Shown here piece after piece: positions 9,104-16,073 of a DNA stretch of 64,000 nucleotides. The notes beneath the pieces were generated by a model. That model saw only the letters and a list, made by a program, of their open reading frames with translations. It ran no database searches and was not told the DNA's origin. The stretch is from contig NZ_BOOC01000018.1 of NCBI RefSeq assembly GCF_016863035.1, positions 1-64,000 on the forward strand. Direction: 5' to 3'. A program made the position numbers and the translations under genes. This DNA is from Microbispora corallina. GTDB lineage: Bacteria > Actinomycetota > Actinomycetes > Streptosporangiales > Streptosporangiaceae. The first letter of the stretch is position 1. Each line of letters begins with the position of its first letter.

Positions 9104-9523
9104 TCAGCCCTTCCGGATGTCGTGTCTCCTGAGCGGGGATCTGTCGCCGACAAGCCACAGATGGCCGAACGGGTCGATGAAGCCGCCCTGGCGGTGAACG
9201 CCCCATGGCGCCTCGTGATCGCGGATCTCGTCGACACCGCCGTCCGCTCCCGCCGCGACGGCGCGCTCGATGAAGCTGTCGGGATCATCCACGAAGACCT
9301 CGACGCGTACCGTTCTGGAGCCAAGGACGGCAGGGGTGTCCCATTTGTTGTTCGCAGGTTCACCGAGAAAGAACGGGGCGCCCTCGACGGTAAGTCCCAC
9401 CACGCCGCCAAGGTTCCACAGCTCGTCGGCCCCGAGCGCCTGGGCGTACCATCGCGCCGCGGCTGAGGCGTCAGGCACGGCGAGCATCAGCGAAATCACG
9501 GGAGGGTGGGCGTCGGCTGCCAT
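9104..9523 (-). CDS. VOC superfamily (glyoxalase/bleomycin-resistance-like) protein
   Basis: A 139-aa protein with the paired beta-alpha-beta-beta-beta fold of vicinal oxygen chelate proteins: PVISLMLAVPDASAAARWYAQALGADEL at the front and FVDDPDSFIERAVAAGADG plus GGFIDPFGHLWLVGDR at the end. The terminal DPFGHxW motif is typical of the PhnB-like VOC branch. No strongly basic antibiotic-binding surface can be judged from sequence, so function is open (resistance protein or small-molecule enzyme). ATG 9523 has AGGAAA about 7 nt upstream. It converges with the LAL gene, which ends 27 nt away. Confidence 0.85.
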   Translation of the reverse strand: MAADAHPPVISLMLAVPDASAAARWYAQALGADELWNLGGVVGLTVEGAPFFLGEPANNKWDTPAVLGSRTVRVEVFVDDPDSFIERAVAAGADGGVDEIRDHEAPWGVHRQGGFIDPFGHLWLVGDRSPLRRHDIRKG

Positions 9524-9619
9524 CGGGTTTCCTGCCTTTTGTCGGGGAAGGCGCCCTGATCGCGCCCGTTGAGTCTGACACGGTTCCGACTCCCCCGAGC
9601 GCCTTTCGCTCCGCTGGCG

Positions 9620-10090
9620 TCAGGTGTCGTAGGAGCCATCCCAGGGCTCGTAGAACCCGATGTGGTTGGGGTAGTACTCGACGTGGCCGTCGCCGTCTTC
9701 GGCTTTGTCCGTCTCGTCTACGAGACCGAAGATGCAGTCGTGGGCGTCGACGCGGAAGAGACGAACGGCGATGTCCCGGTACTCGACGTCCTGCAAGCGG
9801 GCCAGCATCCGTTGCAACGCCTGTTCTGCCTCGGCACCGTCCACGAACGGACTGATCTCAGAGCCGAGGTGCCGGCCATCGCGGTCGAACAGGTGAAGGA
9901 TCGCGAACCATGGCCCCGGCATCGGCTCACCATTCTCATCACGCCAGGGCCACTCGCCCACCTCTTCGTGAACCCCGACCGGCCATCCCCTGCACACCCC
10001 TCCGAAGAACAAGCCTCCAGCGTGAGCGCCGATGGTGTCGGTGTGGTAGTCGGGCTCGTACGAGATGGGGATCAGCTCAGGTACCGGCAT
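9620..10090 (-). CDS. Conserved hypothetical protein
   Basis: A 156-aa soluble acidic protein. It starts MPVPELIPISYEPDYHTD, contains WPWRDENGEPMPGPWFAILHL and ends HIGFYEPWDGSYDT. The even composition and absence of low complexity suggest a folded domain, which I do not recognise. The frame extends upstream to 10180 but the residues there look non-coding, so I chose ATG 10090. No signal peptide or membrane helix. It diverges from the small gene at 10145. The product could be an immunity-like or SMI1-type accessory protein, but nothing visible proves that. Confidence 0.6.
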   Translation of the reverse strand: MPVPELIPISYEPDYHTDTIGAHAGGLFFGGVCRGWPVGVHEEVGEWPWRDENGEPMPGPWFAILHLFDRDGRHLGSEISPFVDGAEAEQALQRMLARLQDVEYRDIAVRLFRVDAHDCIFGLVDETDKAEDGDGHVEYYPNHIGFYEPWDGSYDT

Positions 10091-10144
10091 GGCAGCGACA
10101 GTAACCCCAGCCGATGACATTTCCCGGCAGGACGCGCGCCCGAC

Positions 10145-10618
10145 GTGCTGACGGCGACTGACGGCTACGTCGCCGAACACGGCCGGACGCGACTGGACTC
10201 GAGTTCAAGCGAAAATGTCCTCGCGTCCAATCAGTTGGTGTACCGGCTTCGTCCAACTCGAAGGCAACTGTTCTGGGAACTGGTGACGCCCCCCGTCACC
10301 ATGCTTGCCGCTGCCGGCTTGATCAGGCTGTTTGGTGTGCCGCTAGACCTCAGAATGGCGATCCCGCTCAGCCTGACCTACACCTCACACTCGATGCCGC
10401 GTATCGCAGCACGTCGCCATGCGGCCCACCTCGTCGAACTCCACGAGGGGCGTATCGTCGTATCGGTCCGCGACAAGACATACGAAATCCCATTTGGGAC
10501 TCTGCGCTCCGTCCGTATCAAGCGATTGACCCGCAACCGCAGCTTGCGTCCCGCCAACCGCTCAACCGACAAGACCCTTCGGCGTTACGGAGCGCAACTT
10601 GCCGAATCGAACTCATAG
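10145..10618 (+). CDS. Hypothetical membrane protein with PH-like tail
   Basis: About 157 aa from GTG 10145. A hydrophobic hairpin covers FWELVTPPVTMLAAAGLIRLFGVPLDLRMAIPL (roughly 45-78). A basic, strand-rich segment follows (LVELHEGRIVVSVRDKTYEIPFGTLRSVRIK), like bacterial PH-type domains attached to a two-helix anchor. No good ribosome binding site precedes GTG 10145, so the start is uncertain. Codon bias is weaker than in flanking genes, suggesting recent acquisition. Function unknown. Confidence 0.5.
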   Translation: MLTATDGYVAEHGRTRLDSSSSENVLASNQLVYRLRPTRRQLFWELVTPPVTMLAAAGLIRLFGVPLDLRMAIPLSLTYTSHSMPRIAARRHAAHLVELHEGRIVVSVRDKTYEIPFGTLRSVRIKRLTRNRSLRPANRSTDKTLRRYGAQLAESNS

Positions 10619-10784
10619 AAATCACGGGGGTGGCACCGCGGGACGCCGTCCGGGCGAGCGGGCTGGGGATCGGTTCCGGCCGCCATCAGCTCGCGCCAAC
10701 GCCGAGCCCTCTTGACCCAAATCTGGTTCACCGGATTAACATCCGACCCCATCATTCCGCCCCGAAGGCGGCCGCGGAGCGTCC

Positions 10785-11027
10785 AATACCCTGCTGTTCA
10801 TCGGATGGGCACTCGTACTTTATGGAGGAGGTAGTGCCTGCGCCCTTCCCCGCCTTCCGCACGGATTTCAGGGGCTTGGGATCGGTCTCATCGGCTTGGG
10901 CTTTATGGCCTCGGGTGTGCTCCTAAGACTTCATCAGCTCATCGACCGTCTTTCACCAGGTATCCCACCGCCGCCGACCGCTCCACCACCCGGACGTACG
11001 GTCCCCGGCCCGGGCCCTTCTCAGTGA
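10785..11027 (+). pseudogene. Remnant or unusual-start small membrane protein
   Basis: The frame is open from 10740 to TGA at 11025-11027 but has no ATG, GTG or TTG before the coding-like part. From 10788 it reads TLLFIGWALVLYGGG, a short linker, then GLGIGLIGLGFMASGVLLRL, followed by a Pro-rich tail. These are two clear hydrophobic helices with a sensible loop, unlikely by chance. It may begin at CTG 10791/10794, or be the 3' end of a gene that lost its 5' part. Weak codon bias matches the neighbouring 10145 gene. Confidence 0.4.
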
Positions 11028-11305
11028 CCGACAACGCCACTATCTCGGGGTAGTGCTCGACTCCGAGACCGAGGGCGCCTACGGCGTCGCTTCCCGCTCA
11101 GCTTCACGACCCTCTACACGGGTGTTGGCGTGGCCTGCCCGTCGGTCAGCTGGATACGACACAAACGGGGCGAGCCGGTTTCGACGAGTGTGGACCCGCA
11201 TGTCACGGCGCGGAGCGTGGCTTCCTCGCCGCCCTTCTGGCTCGCTGTCCGTGTTCCGGCCGGGACGTCACACTTCCTCTCCGAAGGTTCTCTTAGGAGG
11301 CATGA

Positions 11306-11333
11306 CCGTTCCCGTTCCCGTTCCCGTTCCCGT
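11306..11333 (+). repeat. CCGTTC hexamer repeat
   Basis: Four tandem CCGTTC units plus CCGT, just after TAGGAGGCATGA. Hexamers keep frame: a short frame from ATG 11302 reads MTV(PV)n and ends at 11382. It ends before the DoxX start and is in another frame. Possibly a short leader peptide or a replication-slippage tract. Confidence 0.7.
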
Positions 11334-11389
11334 ACGCGTACAGCGAGCGAGCCGTCGTCCAGCGGCTCGTCTCCGCGGTTGAGCCCTCG

Positions 11390-11794
11390 ATGCCGACCGC
11401 CTATGTCGTCACCGCTCTGGTGACCATCGCCTTCAACACGTTCTCCGGATTCGCGGCCATGACCCGGTTCGCGCCGATCATGCGTACCCTCGGTCCCGCG
11501 CTCGCCCGAGCCGGCGTGCCCGAATCGTGGCTGGTTTGGCCGATCGGCGCGCTGAAGGCCCTGGGCGCGCTGGGACTCACGCTGGGGCTGCTCGGCGTGC
11601 CCCTCCTCGGGACCGCCGCCGCCGCGGGCCTCGTCTTCTACTTCGTCTGCGCCCTCTACACCCATCTGCGCGTCGGCGACTTCTCACCCCAGTTCTACCT
11701 GGCGATCGTGTTCCTCGGCCTGGCGGTCGCCACACTGGCGCTCGATCCCGCCCTCGTGCTGCGCGAGTATCCGTACCGGCAAGGAGTCGCATGA
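11390..11794 (+). CDS. DoxX-like family membrane protein
   Basis: A 134-aa integral membrane protein with four predicted helices: TAYVVTALVTIAFNTFSGFA, WPIGALKALGALGLTLGLL, GTAAAAGLVFYFVCALYTHL and FYLAIVFLGLAVATLAL. The order, the GVPESWL segment and the LRVGDF loop fit the DoxX-like branch common in actinobacteria; the reaction is not established. The start ATG 11390 has only a weak TTGAG upstream. Its stop touches the ATG of the sigma factor (ATGATG), so the two genes are coupled. That suggests DoxX is the redox or membrane partner controlled together with the ECF sigma factor. Confidence 0.8.
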   Translation: MPTAYVVTALVTIAFNTFSGFAAMTRFAPIMRTLGPALARAGVPESWLVWPIGALKALGALGLTLGLLGVPLLGTAAAAGLVFYFVCALYTHLRVGDFSPQFYLAIVFLGLAVATLALDPALVLREYPYRQGVA

Positions 11795-12681
11795 TGTGTG
11801 AAACCCCCGCCGCCGACGCCTCCGAGGTGTTCGCCGGCCACCGCGAGTTGTTGTTCTCCATCGTCTACAACATGCTCGGCACCGTCGGCGACACCGAGGA
11901 CGTGCTTCAGGAGACCTGGCTGGCGTGGGCGGCACGAGATGTGGCCGGCATCGGCAACCCCCGTGCGTACCTGGTGCGCGTCGCCGTCAATCAGGCCCTC
12001 GCCCACCAGAGCGCGTTGCGCCGGCGCAAGGAGACCTACCTCGGCCCGTGGCTGCCGGAACCGCTGGTCGCCGACCCCGACGCCGCGGAGCCCGCCGTAC
12101 GGGCGGAGTCGGTGTCGATCGCGCTGCTGGTGGTCCTGGAGACGCTCACCCCGCTGGAGCGGGCCGTGTTCGTCCTGCACGAGGTGTTCGCCTACCAGCA
12201 CACCGAGATCGCCGCCATGCTGGACCGCAGCCCGGCCGCGATCCGGCAGATCGCCCACCGGGCACGCGAACACGTACAGGCGCGGCGCCCGCGCGCCCGG
12301 GTCGACCGGCGTACGCACCGGGAGGTGACGGAGCGCTTCGTCGAGGCGGCGTTCGGCGGCGACCTGCCCGCGCTGATGGAGATGCTCGCGCCCGACGTCG
12401 TCCTGTGGCCCGACGGCGGAGGCAAATCGGCGGCGGGTGGACCGCGTCCGATCCGCGGCCGCGACAAGGTCGCCCGGTTGGTCGCGGCCAACGCACGCGG
12501 CGGCGTGGACGTCCGGTACCACCACGTCAACGGCGACCCCTCGGTGCTGATCTTCACAGAGGGCGCACCCCTCGCGGTGATGGTGCTCGACCTTGATGCC
12601 GGCGGGGAGCAGGTACGCAACATCTACGTGGTCAGCAATCCCGACAAGCTCGGATCCGTCCCCGGCCACGCCGCGGGATGA
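11794..12681 (+). CDS. ECF41-group RNA polymerase sigma factor
   Basis: A 295-aa extracytoplasmic-function sigma factor with region 2 (GHRELLFSIVYNMLG, DTEDVLQETWLAWA), region 4 (LTPLERAVFVLHEVF, RSPAAIRQIAHRARE) and a SnoaL-like C-terminal extension. The three ECF41 signatures are all present: WLPEP at 86-90, DGGGK at 207-211 and NPDKL at 282-286. In ECF41 the extension replaces a separate anti-sigma factor and both activates and restrains the protein (family knowledge). ATG 11794 is preferred to 11791 because AAGGAG then sits 7 nt away. ECF41 genes usually neighbour a carboxymuconolactone decarboxylase, oxidoreductase or epimerase; here the partner is DoxX-like. Confidence 0.92.
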   Translation: MCETPAADASEVFAGHRELLFSIVYNMLGTVGDTEDVLQETWLAWAARDVAGIGNPRAYLVRVAVNQALAHQSALRRRKETYLGPWLPEPLVADPDAAEPAVRAESVSIALLVVLETLTPLERAVFVLHEVFAYQHTEIAAMLDRSPAAIRQIAHRAREHVQARRPRARVDRRTHREVTERFVEAAFGGDLPALMEMLAPDVVLWPDGGGKSAAGGPRPIRGRDKVARLVAANARGGVDVRYHHVNGDPSVLIFTEGAPLAVMVLDLDAGGEQVRNIYVVSNPDKLGSVPGHAAG

Positions 12682-12777
12682 GGTCCGGAGACCCGAGCAG
12701 CGGCCCGCGTCGCAAGGCCGCCACCCCCCGAATTCACCACGGCACTCGCCATCGCCGGCGATGACCAGATCCGAGCC

Positions 12778-12921
12778 GTGGCACACCCCTGGTCGCAGAC
12801 AGAGGAGTTCTGGGGCAACGCAGACCCGGCGGAACTCAGCGAGGTACTTCACGAGTTGCGTGACCTGGCGGTGCGAGCCAGGCAGCACGAACATCACCTG
12901 TACTGCTGGATGTCTCTCTGA
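12778..12921 (+). CDS. Small hypothetical protein or C-terminal remnant
   Basis: From GTG 12778 the frame reads AHPWSQTEEFWGNADP, then AELSEVLHELRDLAVRARQ, and ends LYCWMSL before TGA 12919-12921: 47 aa with an amphipathic helix and good codon bias. The same frame is open back to the sigma stop at 12681 without a better start, and the part before 12778 (ALAIAGDDQIRAV) also looks coding. It may be the 3' end of a truncated gene. Function unknown. Confidence 0.4.
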   Translation: MAHPWSQTEEFWGNADPAELSEVLHELRDLAVRARQHEHHLYCWMSL

Positions 12922-13184
12922 ACACCACAGCAGACCTGAGTTACGAGCAGGCCTCCGGCGGGAGCGCTCCGGCTCCGGGTGATCGTCAAGAGCTGCTCAT
13001 CGTCGCCGGTCTATAGATAGGTGAGGTACGACCTGATCAGGTCGGTGGCGGTGTGCCCGGTCGCGCAGGGATGTCACCTGCGGCTACCTGCGTAGCCCAG
13101 GAACGCAGCCAATCGATCGCCGTGGACAGGCGGGCATCGTCACGCCCAACCCCATACCGTTCCGGCCGCGCCGCTCGGGGCTGT

Positions 13185-13568
13185 TCAGCCGACGCCGACG
13201 GTCTGGCGCTCGGGCTCGATCACGATCACGATCCGCTCCTGCCCTCGGGGGTAGGGCACACCGGCGTACTTCATGGCGAGCTGGTCGATGATCTCCCAGG
13301 CCGCGTCGCCCTCGATCCATTCGACGGCCTTCCCGCGGACGACAACGGGCTCGAACGGGTTGTCCACGGGCGCGATGGACAGCGCCAGCCGGGGGTCGCG
13401 GCGCAGGTTGCGAGCTTTGCGCACATCCGGGCCGGTGAAGAACACGATCCGGTCGCCCAGGGTGCCGATGTAGACGGGAGCCGAGTGGGGCGAGCCGTCC
13501 GGGAGGACGGTGGCGAGGTGCGCGATCGACGTGCCGTCGAGGACGCGGCGTACGGCGGGGTCGAGCAT
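13185..13568 (-). CDS. PPOX-class (F420/FMN split-barrel) oxidoreductase
   Basis: A 127-aa pyridoxamine-5'-phosphate-oxidase-like split barrel. Landmarks: AHLATVLPDGSPHSAPVYIG (16-35), RIVFFTGPDVRKARNLRRDPRLALSI with the typical KxRNLxRDPR phosphate-binding motif, and a C-terminal YAGVPYPRGQERIVIVIEPER. Actinobacterial members usually bind F420 and reduce small molecules (family knowledge). ATG 13568 has AAGGAG 8 nt upstream. It sits 98 nt downstream of the DHFR-like gene on the same strand and may share its transcript. Confidence 0.88.
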   Translation of the reverse strand: MLDPAVRRVLDGTSIAHLATVLPDGSPHSAPVYIGTLGDRIVFFTGPDVRKARNLRRDPRLALSIAPVDNPFEPVVVRGKAVEWIEGDAAWEIIDQLAMKYAGVPYPRGQERIVIVIEPERQTVGVG

Positions 13569-13666
13569 GGGTGTACTCCTTCAGCGGGGGGTGTCAGCGG
13601 GCGGTACTCCGAGGTCCATGCGGGTGGTGTGGGCGCCGATCATGCCCAGCCCTCCGGTGACGAGGG

Positions 13667-14260
13667 TCACCGGGCCACCTCGTAGTGGAGGTGGGTCACG
13701 CCGGGGGCCGGGACGGCCTCCAGCAGACGGAGGCGCACGTGCTTCGGGAGCTCCTGGAAGAACCTGCGACCGCCGCCCAGCAGAACGGGCACCTGGTGGA
13801 GGACCACCTCGTCGACGAGGCCCGCGTGCAGCGCGGACGTCACCACGCCGCCGCCCATGAGGGCGACGTCCTTGCCCCCCGCGGCCTCGCGTGCCGCGGA
13901 GATCGCGTCCTCGATGCCGGTGGTGATCAGGGTCTGCGTCGCGCTGATCTCGGGCGCCGGACGATGGCTGACGACGAACAGCGGGGCCGCCGGGTGCGGG
14001 CTGCCGCCTGCGAAACGGTCGGAGTCCTCGTATGTGTTGCGCCCTGCCACGACCGCGCCCACCCGGGCGGCGAGGGTGTCGAAGACTCGGGCACTGGGGC
14101 CGCTCAGCCTGAATCCGCCGGACACCCGGCTGGGCGTGTCGCCGTCGAAGTACCAGTCGAACAGCGTCGTTCCGTCGCCCAGGCCACGCCCGGCGCCCGG
14201 GTCGCGCCCGGTGATGTATCCGTCCACCGACACCGCGAGGGCGCTGAAGACCTTGCTCAT
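13667..14260 (-). CDS. DHFR/RibD-C-like reductase
   Basis: A 197-aa protein of the RibD C-terminal/dihydrofolate reductase-like family: MSKVFSALAVSVDGYITG at the start, VVAGRNTYEDSDRF in the middle, and VALMGGGVVTSALHAGLVDEVVLHQVPVLLGGGRRFF near the end. These match the NADPH-binding GGG and the VDEvxLhxxPvxLGxGxRlF signature. ATG 14260 has AGGAG 8 nt upstream; the frame upstream to 14335 lacks one. Divergent from the HxlR gene with a dyad between them, so HxlR probably controls it. Substrate unknown; a nitro- or riboflavin-like reduction is possible. Confidence 0.87.
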   Translation of the reverse strand: MSKVFSALAVSVDGYITGRDPGAGRGLGDGTTLFDWYFDGDTPSRVSGGFRLSGPSARVFDTLAARVGAVVAGRNTYEDSDRFAGGSPHPAAPLFVVSHRPAPEISATQTLITTGIEDAISAAREAAGGKDVALMGGGVVTSALHAGLVDEVVLHQVPVLLGGGRRFFQELPKHVRLRLLEAVPAPGVTHLHYEVAR

Positions 14261-14315
14261 CGTGCCGACTCCTTTTGGGGTTCCTTGAAGAGACTCTGTG
14301 ACCATAACAGTCGGA

Positions 14316-14330
14316 GTTCCCTGAGGGAAC
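14316..14330. promoter_or_regulatory. Perfect dyad between hxlR-like gene and divergent reductase
   Basis: Arms GTTCCCT and AGGGAAC flank a single central G. The site lies 22 nt before the HxlR ATG, next to TAGACT (14340-14345), a likely -10 box that implies a very short leader. A half-like GGTTCC lies at 14278-14283 beside the ribosome site of the reductase gene. The position suits an HxlR operator that controls both genes (inference). Confidence 0.6.
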
Positions 14331-14351
14331 CCCAATTGCTAGACTGCTCTC

Positions 14352-14804
14352 ATGCAACGCACGAAGTTCGGGGAGATGGCCTGCTCGATCGCGCGCACCC
14401 TCGACGTGATCGGGGAGCCGTGGTCACCGCTGATCCTGCGTGACGTGTGGGTCGGCATGCGCCGGTTCGACCAGCTCCAGGCCGACCTCGGGATCTCGCG
14501 CAAGGTGCTGACCGAGCGGCTCAGCCACCTCGTGGACCAGGGCGTGCTCGAGCGCCGCCCCTACGACCAGCGGCCGCGCTACGAGTACCACCTGACGGCC
14601 AAGGGCACCGAGCTGGTCGACCTGCTCATGGTCATGGCCGCCTGGGGGGACCGGTGGCTCGCGGGAGAGGCCGGGCCGCCCGTGCTCTACCGCCATCACG
14701 CGTGCGGGGAGATCAGTCATGTCGACCTGCGCTGCGCCCACTGCGGTGAGCCGATGCACGCGGGCGACGTCGACCCGCTGCCAGGCCCCGGCGCGGCCGT
14801 CTGA
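14352..14804 (+). CDS. HxlR family winged-helix regulator
   Basis: A 150-aa protein with the HxlR fold: SIARTLDVIGEPWSPLILRD (residues 12-31), FDQLQADLGISRKVLTERL (recognition region), LVDQGVLERRPY and the YEYHLTAKGTEL wing. The C-terminal extension has paired motifs HHACG and RCAHCGE, so four potential metal ligands (His/Cys) that could act as a zinc or redox sensor. HxlR members often respond to aldehydes, quinones or redox stress (family knowledge). Divergent from the DHFR-like reductase and separated by the dyad at 14316. Confidence 0.9.
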   Translation: MQRTKFGEMACSIARTLDVIGEPWSPLILRDVWVGMRRFDQLQADLGISRKVLTERLSHLVDQGVLERRPYDQRPRYEYHLTAKGTELVDLLMVMAAWGDRWLAGEAGPPVLYRHHACGEISHVDLRCAHCGEPMHAGDVDPLPGPGAAV

Positions 14805-14836
14805 CCAAACCCGCCCAGACCCACACGGGATCGGCG

Positions 14837-15721
14837 CTACGACGGACCCTCGGCCGGTTCCGTCCGGTAGATGTCGGCCGCGTCGGGCACCGTGGACACG
14901 CCCAGTTCCTCCGCCAGACTCGACAACGCCGAAGCCGCGACGCGCGGATCATGGCGACCGTCGATGGTGAAGTACGGTGCGACGTAGCGCTCGTAGTGCC
15001 GGCGGGCCTCCGTCTCGCTGAGGCTCGGTATGAGGGCGTTGACGTACCGCACAGCGAGATCCGGCTCGTCGCGGATGGTGCGCAGGGCCCGGCGGTTGGC
15101 CCGTACGAGGGCCTGGACCGCCGGGTCGTCCACCGGTGTGTGGGTGGGGTCCACGGCGATCCCCACGGTGGGCGTCCTGAAGTGGTCCCCGACGAAGGCC
15201 ATCAGCCGCAGCCCGTTCTCCCGGACCGTGACCTCGGGGGCCAGGGTGCTGCCGACGAAGGCCGCGTCCAGGGAGCCCTCGGCGAGCCGGCGGAGGTGGC
15301 GGCCGTAGTCGCCGGGTGTCATGACGACCGGCCGGACGTCACGGTCCGGATCGAGCCCGTGTTTCCTGAGCACGATCCGGGAGAGGCACCCGGGTGCGGT
15401 CCCCGGCGGGTGGATGCCGATCCTTCGGCCCCTCAGCTCCTCGACCGACGCGTAGACGTCCCGGGCGAGCAGCCAGAACAGCGGGCGGTGGGTGTTCACG
15501 CACAGGACCGTCCACGGGACGCCGTCGGTGATGCGCGACAGCACCGCCCGGGCCAGGCCGATCGTGGCGGTCCGCCGGACCCGTTCGCCGTCCCAGGCGC
15601 ATCCGTCGCGCAGGGCGACGTGGACCCCCTCCTGCTCGTAGTAGTTCTGCTGGTCGGCGACATAGGCGACCAGTTCCTCGTGGATTCCCCGCCCGACGAA
15701 GGTCAGGTCGATGATGTGCAC
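14837..15721 (-). CDS. ABC transporter substrate-binding-like protein (NMT1/phthalate decarboxylase-like)
   Basis: A 294-aa type-2 periplasmic-binding-fold protein: GGxxxx-type front, VLCVNTHRPLFWLLARD, LRGRRIGIHPPGTAPGC (hinge strand with ligand loop), SLDAAFVGSTLAPEV and an SLSETEARRHYERYVAPYF tail. GTG 15721 has GGAGGGAG 8 nt upstream. No signal peptide or lipobox is present from this start, so it may be cytoplasmic, like 4,5-dihydroxyphthalate decarboxylase-type homologues. No permease or ATPase gene is adjacent. Substrate unknown; aromatic or pyrimidine-like compounds are guesses. Confidence 0.72.
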   Translation of the reverse strand: MHIIDLTFVGRGIHEELVAYVADQQNYYEQEGVHVALRDGCAWDGERVRRTATIGLARAVLSRITDGVPWTVLCVNTHRPLFWLLARDVYASVEELRGRRIGIHPPGTAPGCLSRIVLRKHGLDPDRDVRPVVMTPGDYGRHLRRLAEGSLDAAFVGSTLAPEVTVRENGLRLMAFVGDHFRTPTVGIAVDPTHTPVDDPAVQALVRANRRALRTIRDEPDLAVRYVNALIPSLSETEARRHYERYVAPYFTIDGRHDPRVAASALSSLAEELGVSTVPDAADIYRTEPAEGPS

Positions 15722-16073
15722 TGCGAGGACTCCCTCCGGGGCTACGTCAGTCCATCCGCCTGGGCACAGCAGCAGGATAGGAAACCGCAGCTCAACGCCG
15801 CCCGGCGCATCCCGCCGGCCCCTGATCGACGGCCTTCGCACCACGACCGACGGGAGGCCCCCGTGCGCCCGTCGCGTCGATCTCGATCCCGGGGTGGCGG
15901 AACACCTCTTTCCCCGAGCCTTGTCAAGATTTTGCCCGCACCATTCGTACGGCCCCCATGGGCGGGCGTTGACGCGGACGGGCAGGGAAGACATCAACGA
16001 TGTCGCCGGCCCGCATTCGGCTTTCCGCCGAGAGCGCTCGAGAGCGCGGAGAGCCGCCGGGAGGTCGAGCCCG
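15722..16073. other. Divergent promoter region
   Basis: About 350 nt between the divergent binding-protein gene and the 656-aa gene. It must hold both promoters. A GAGCGCTC palindrome followed by CTCGAG lies near 16032-16042; no clear -35/-10 pair was identified. Confidence 0.35.

Larger units (their letters stand above)
10619..11389. other. Low-coding-density stretch with gene remnants
   Basis: This 771-nt stretch has no complete gene. It holds a 3' coding remnant (10785-11027), a hexamer repeat (11306-11333) and a perfect GTACGCGTAC palindrome (11332-11341) that lies 50 nt before the DoxX start and could be an operator. Coding-like phrases between 11050 and 11290 are not continuous in any frame. 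Confidence 0.45.

Noticed and set aside
11201-11228. TGTCACG as an ECF41 promoter -35 box
   Set aside because: No CGTC follows at 16-18 nt (CTCG is at 17), so it does not meet the consensus.
11302-11382. Peptide MTV(PV)n from ATG 11302
   Set aside because: RBS is only one base from the ATG and the sequence is dominated by the hexamer repeat; it might be a leader but evidence is too thin.
13021-13110. Possible tRNA or attachment-site-like GC-rich fold in the 12922-13184 spacer
   Set aside because: No acceptor stem, TTC loop or CCA-type end was found; only short imperfect inverted repeats.
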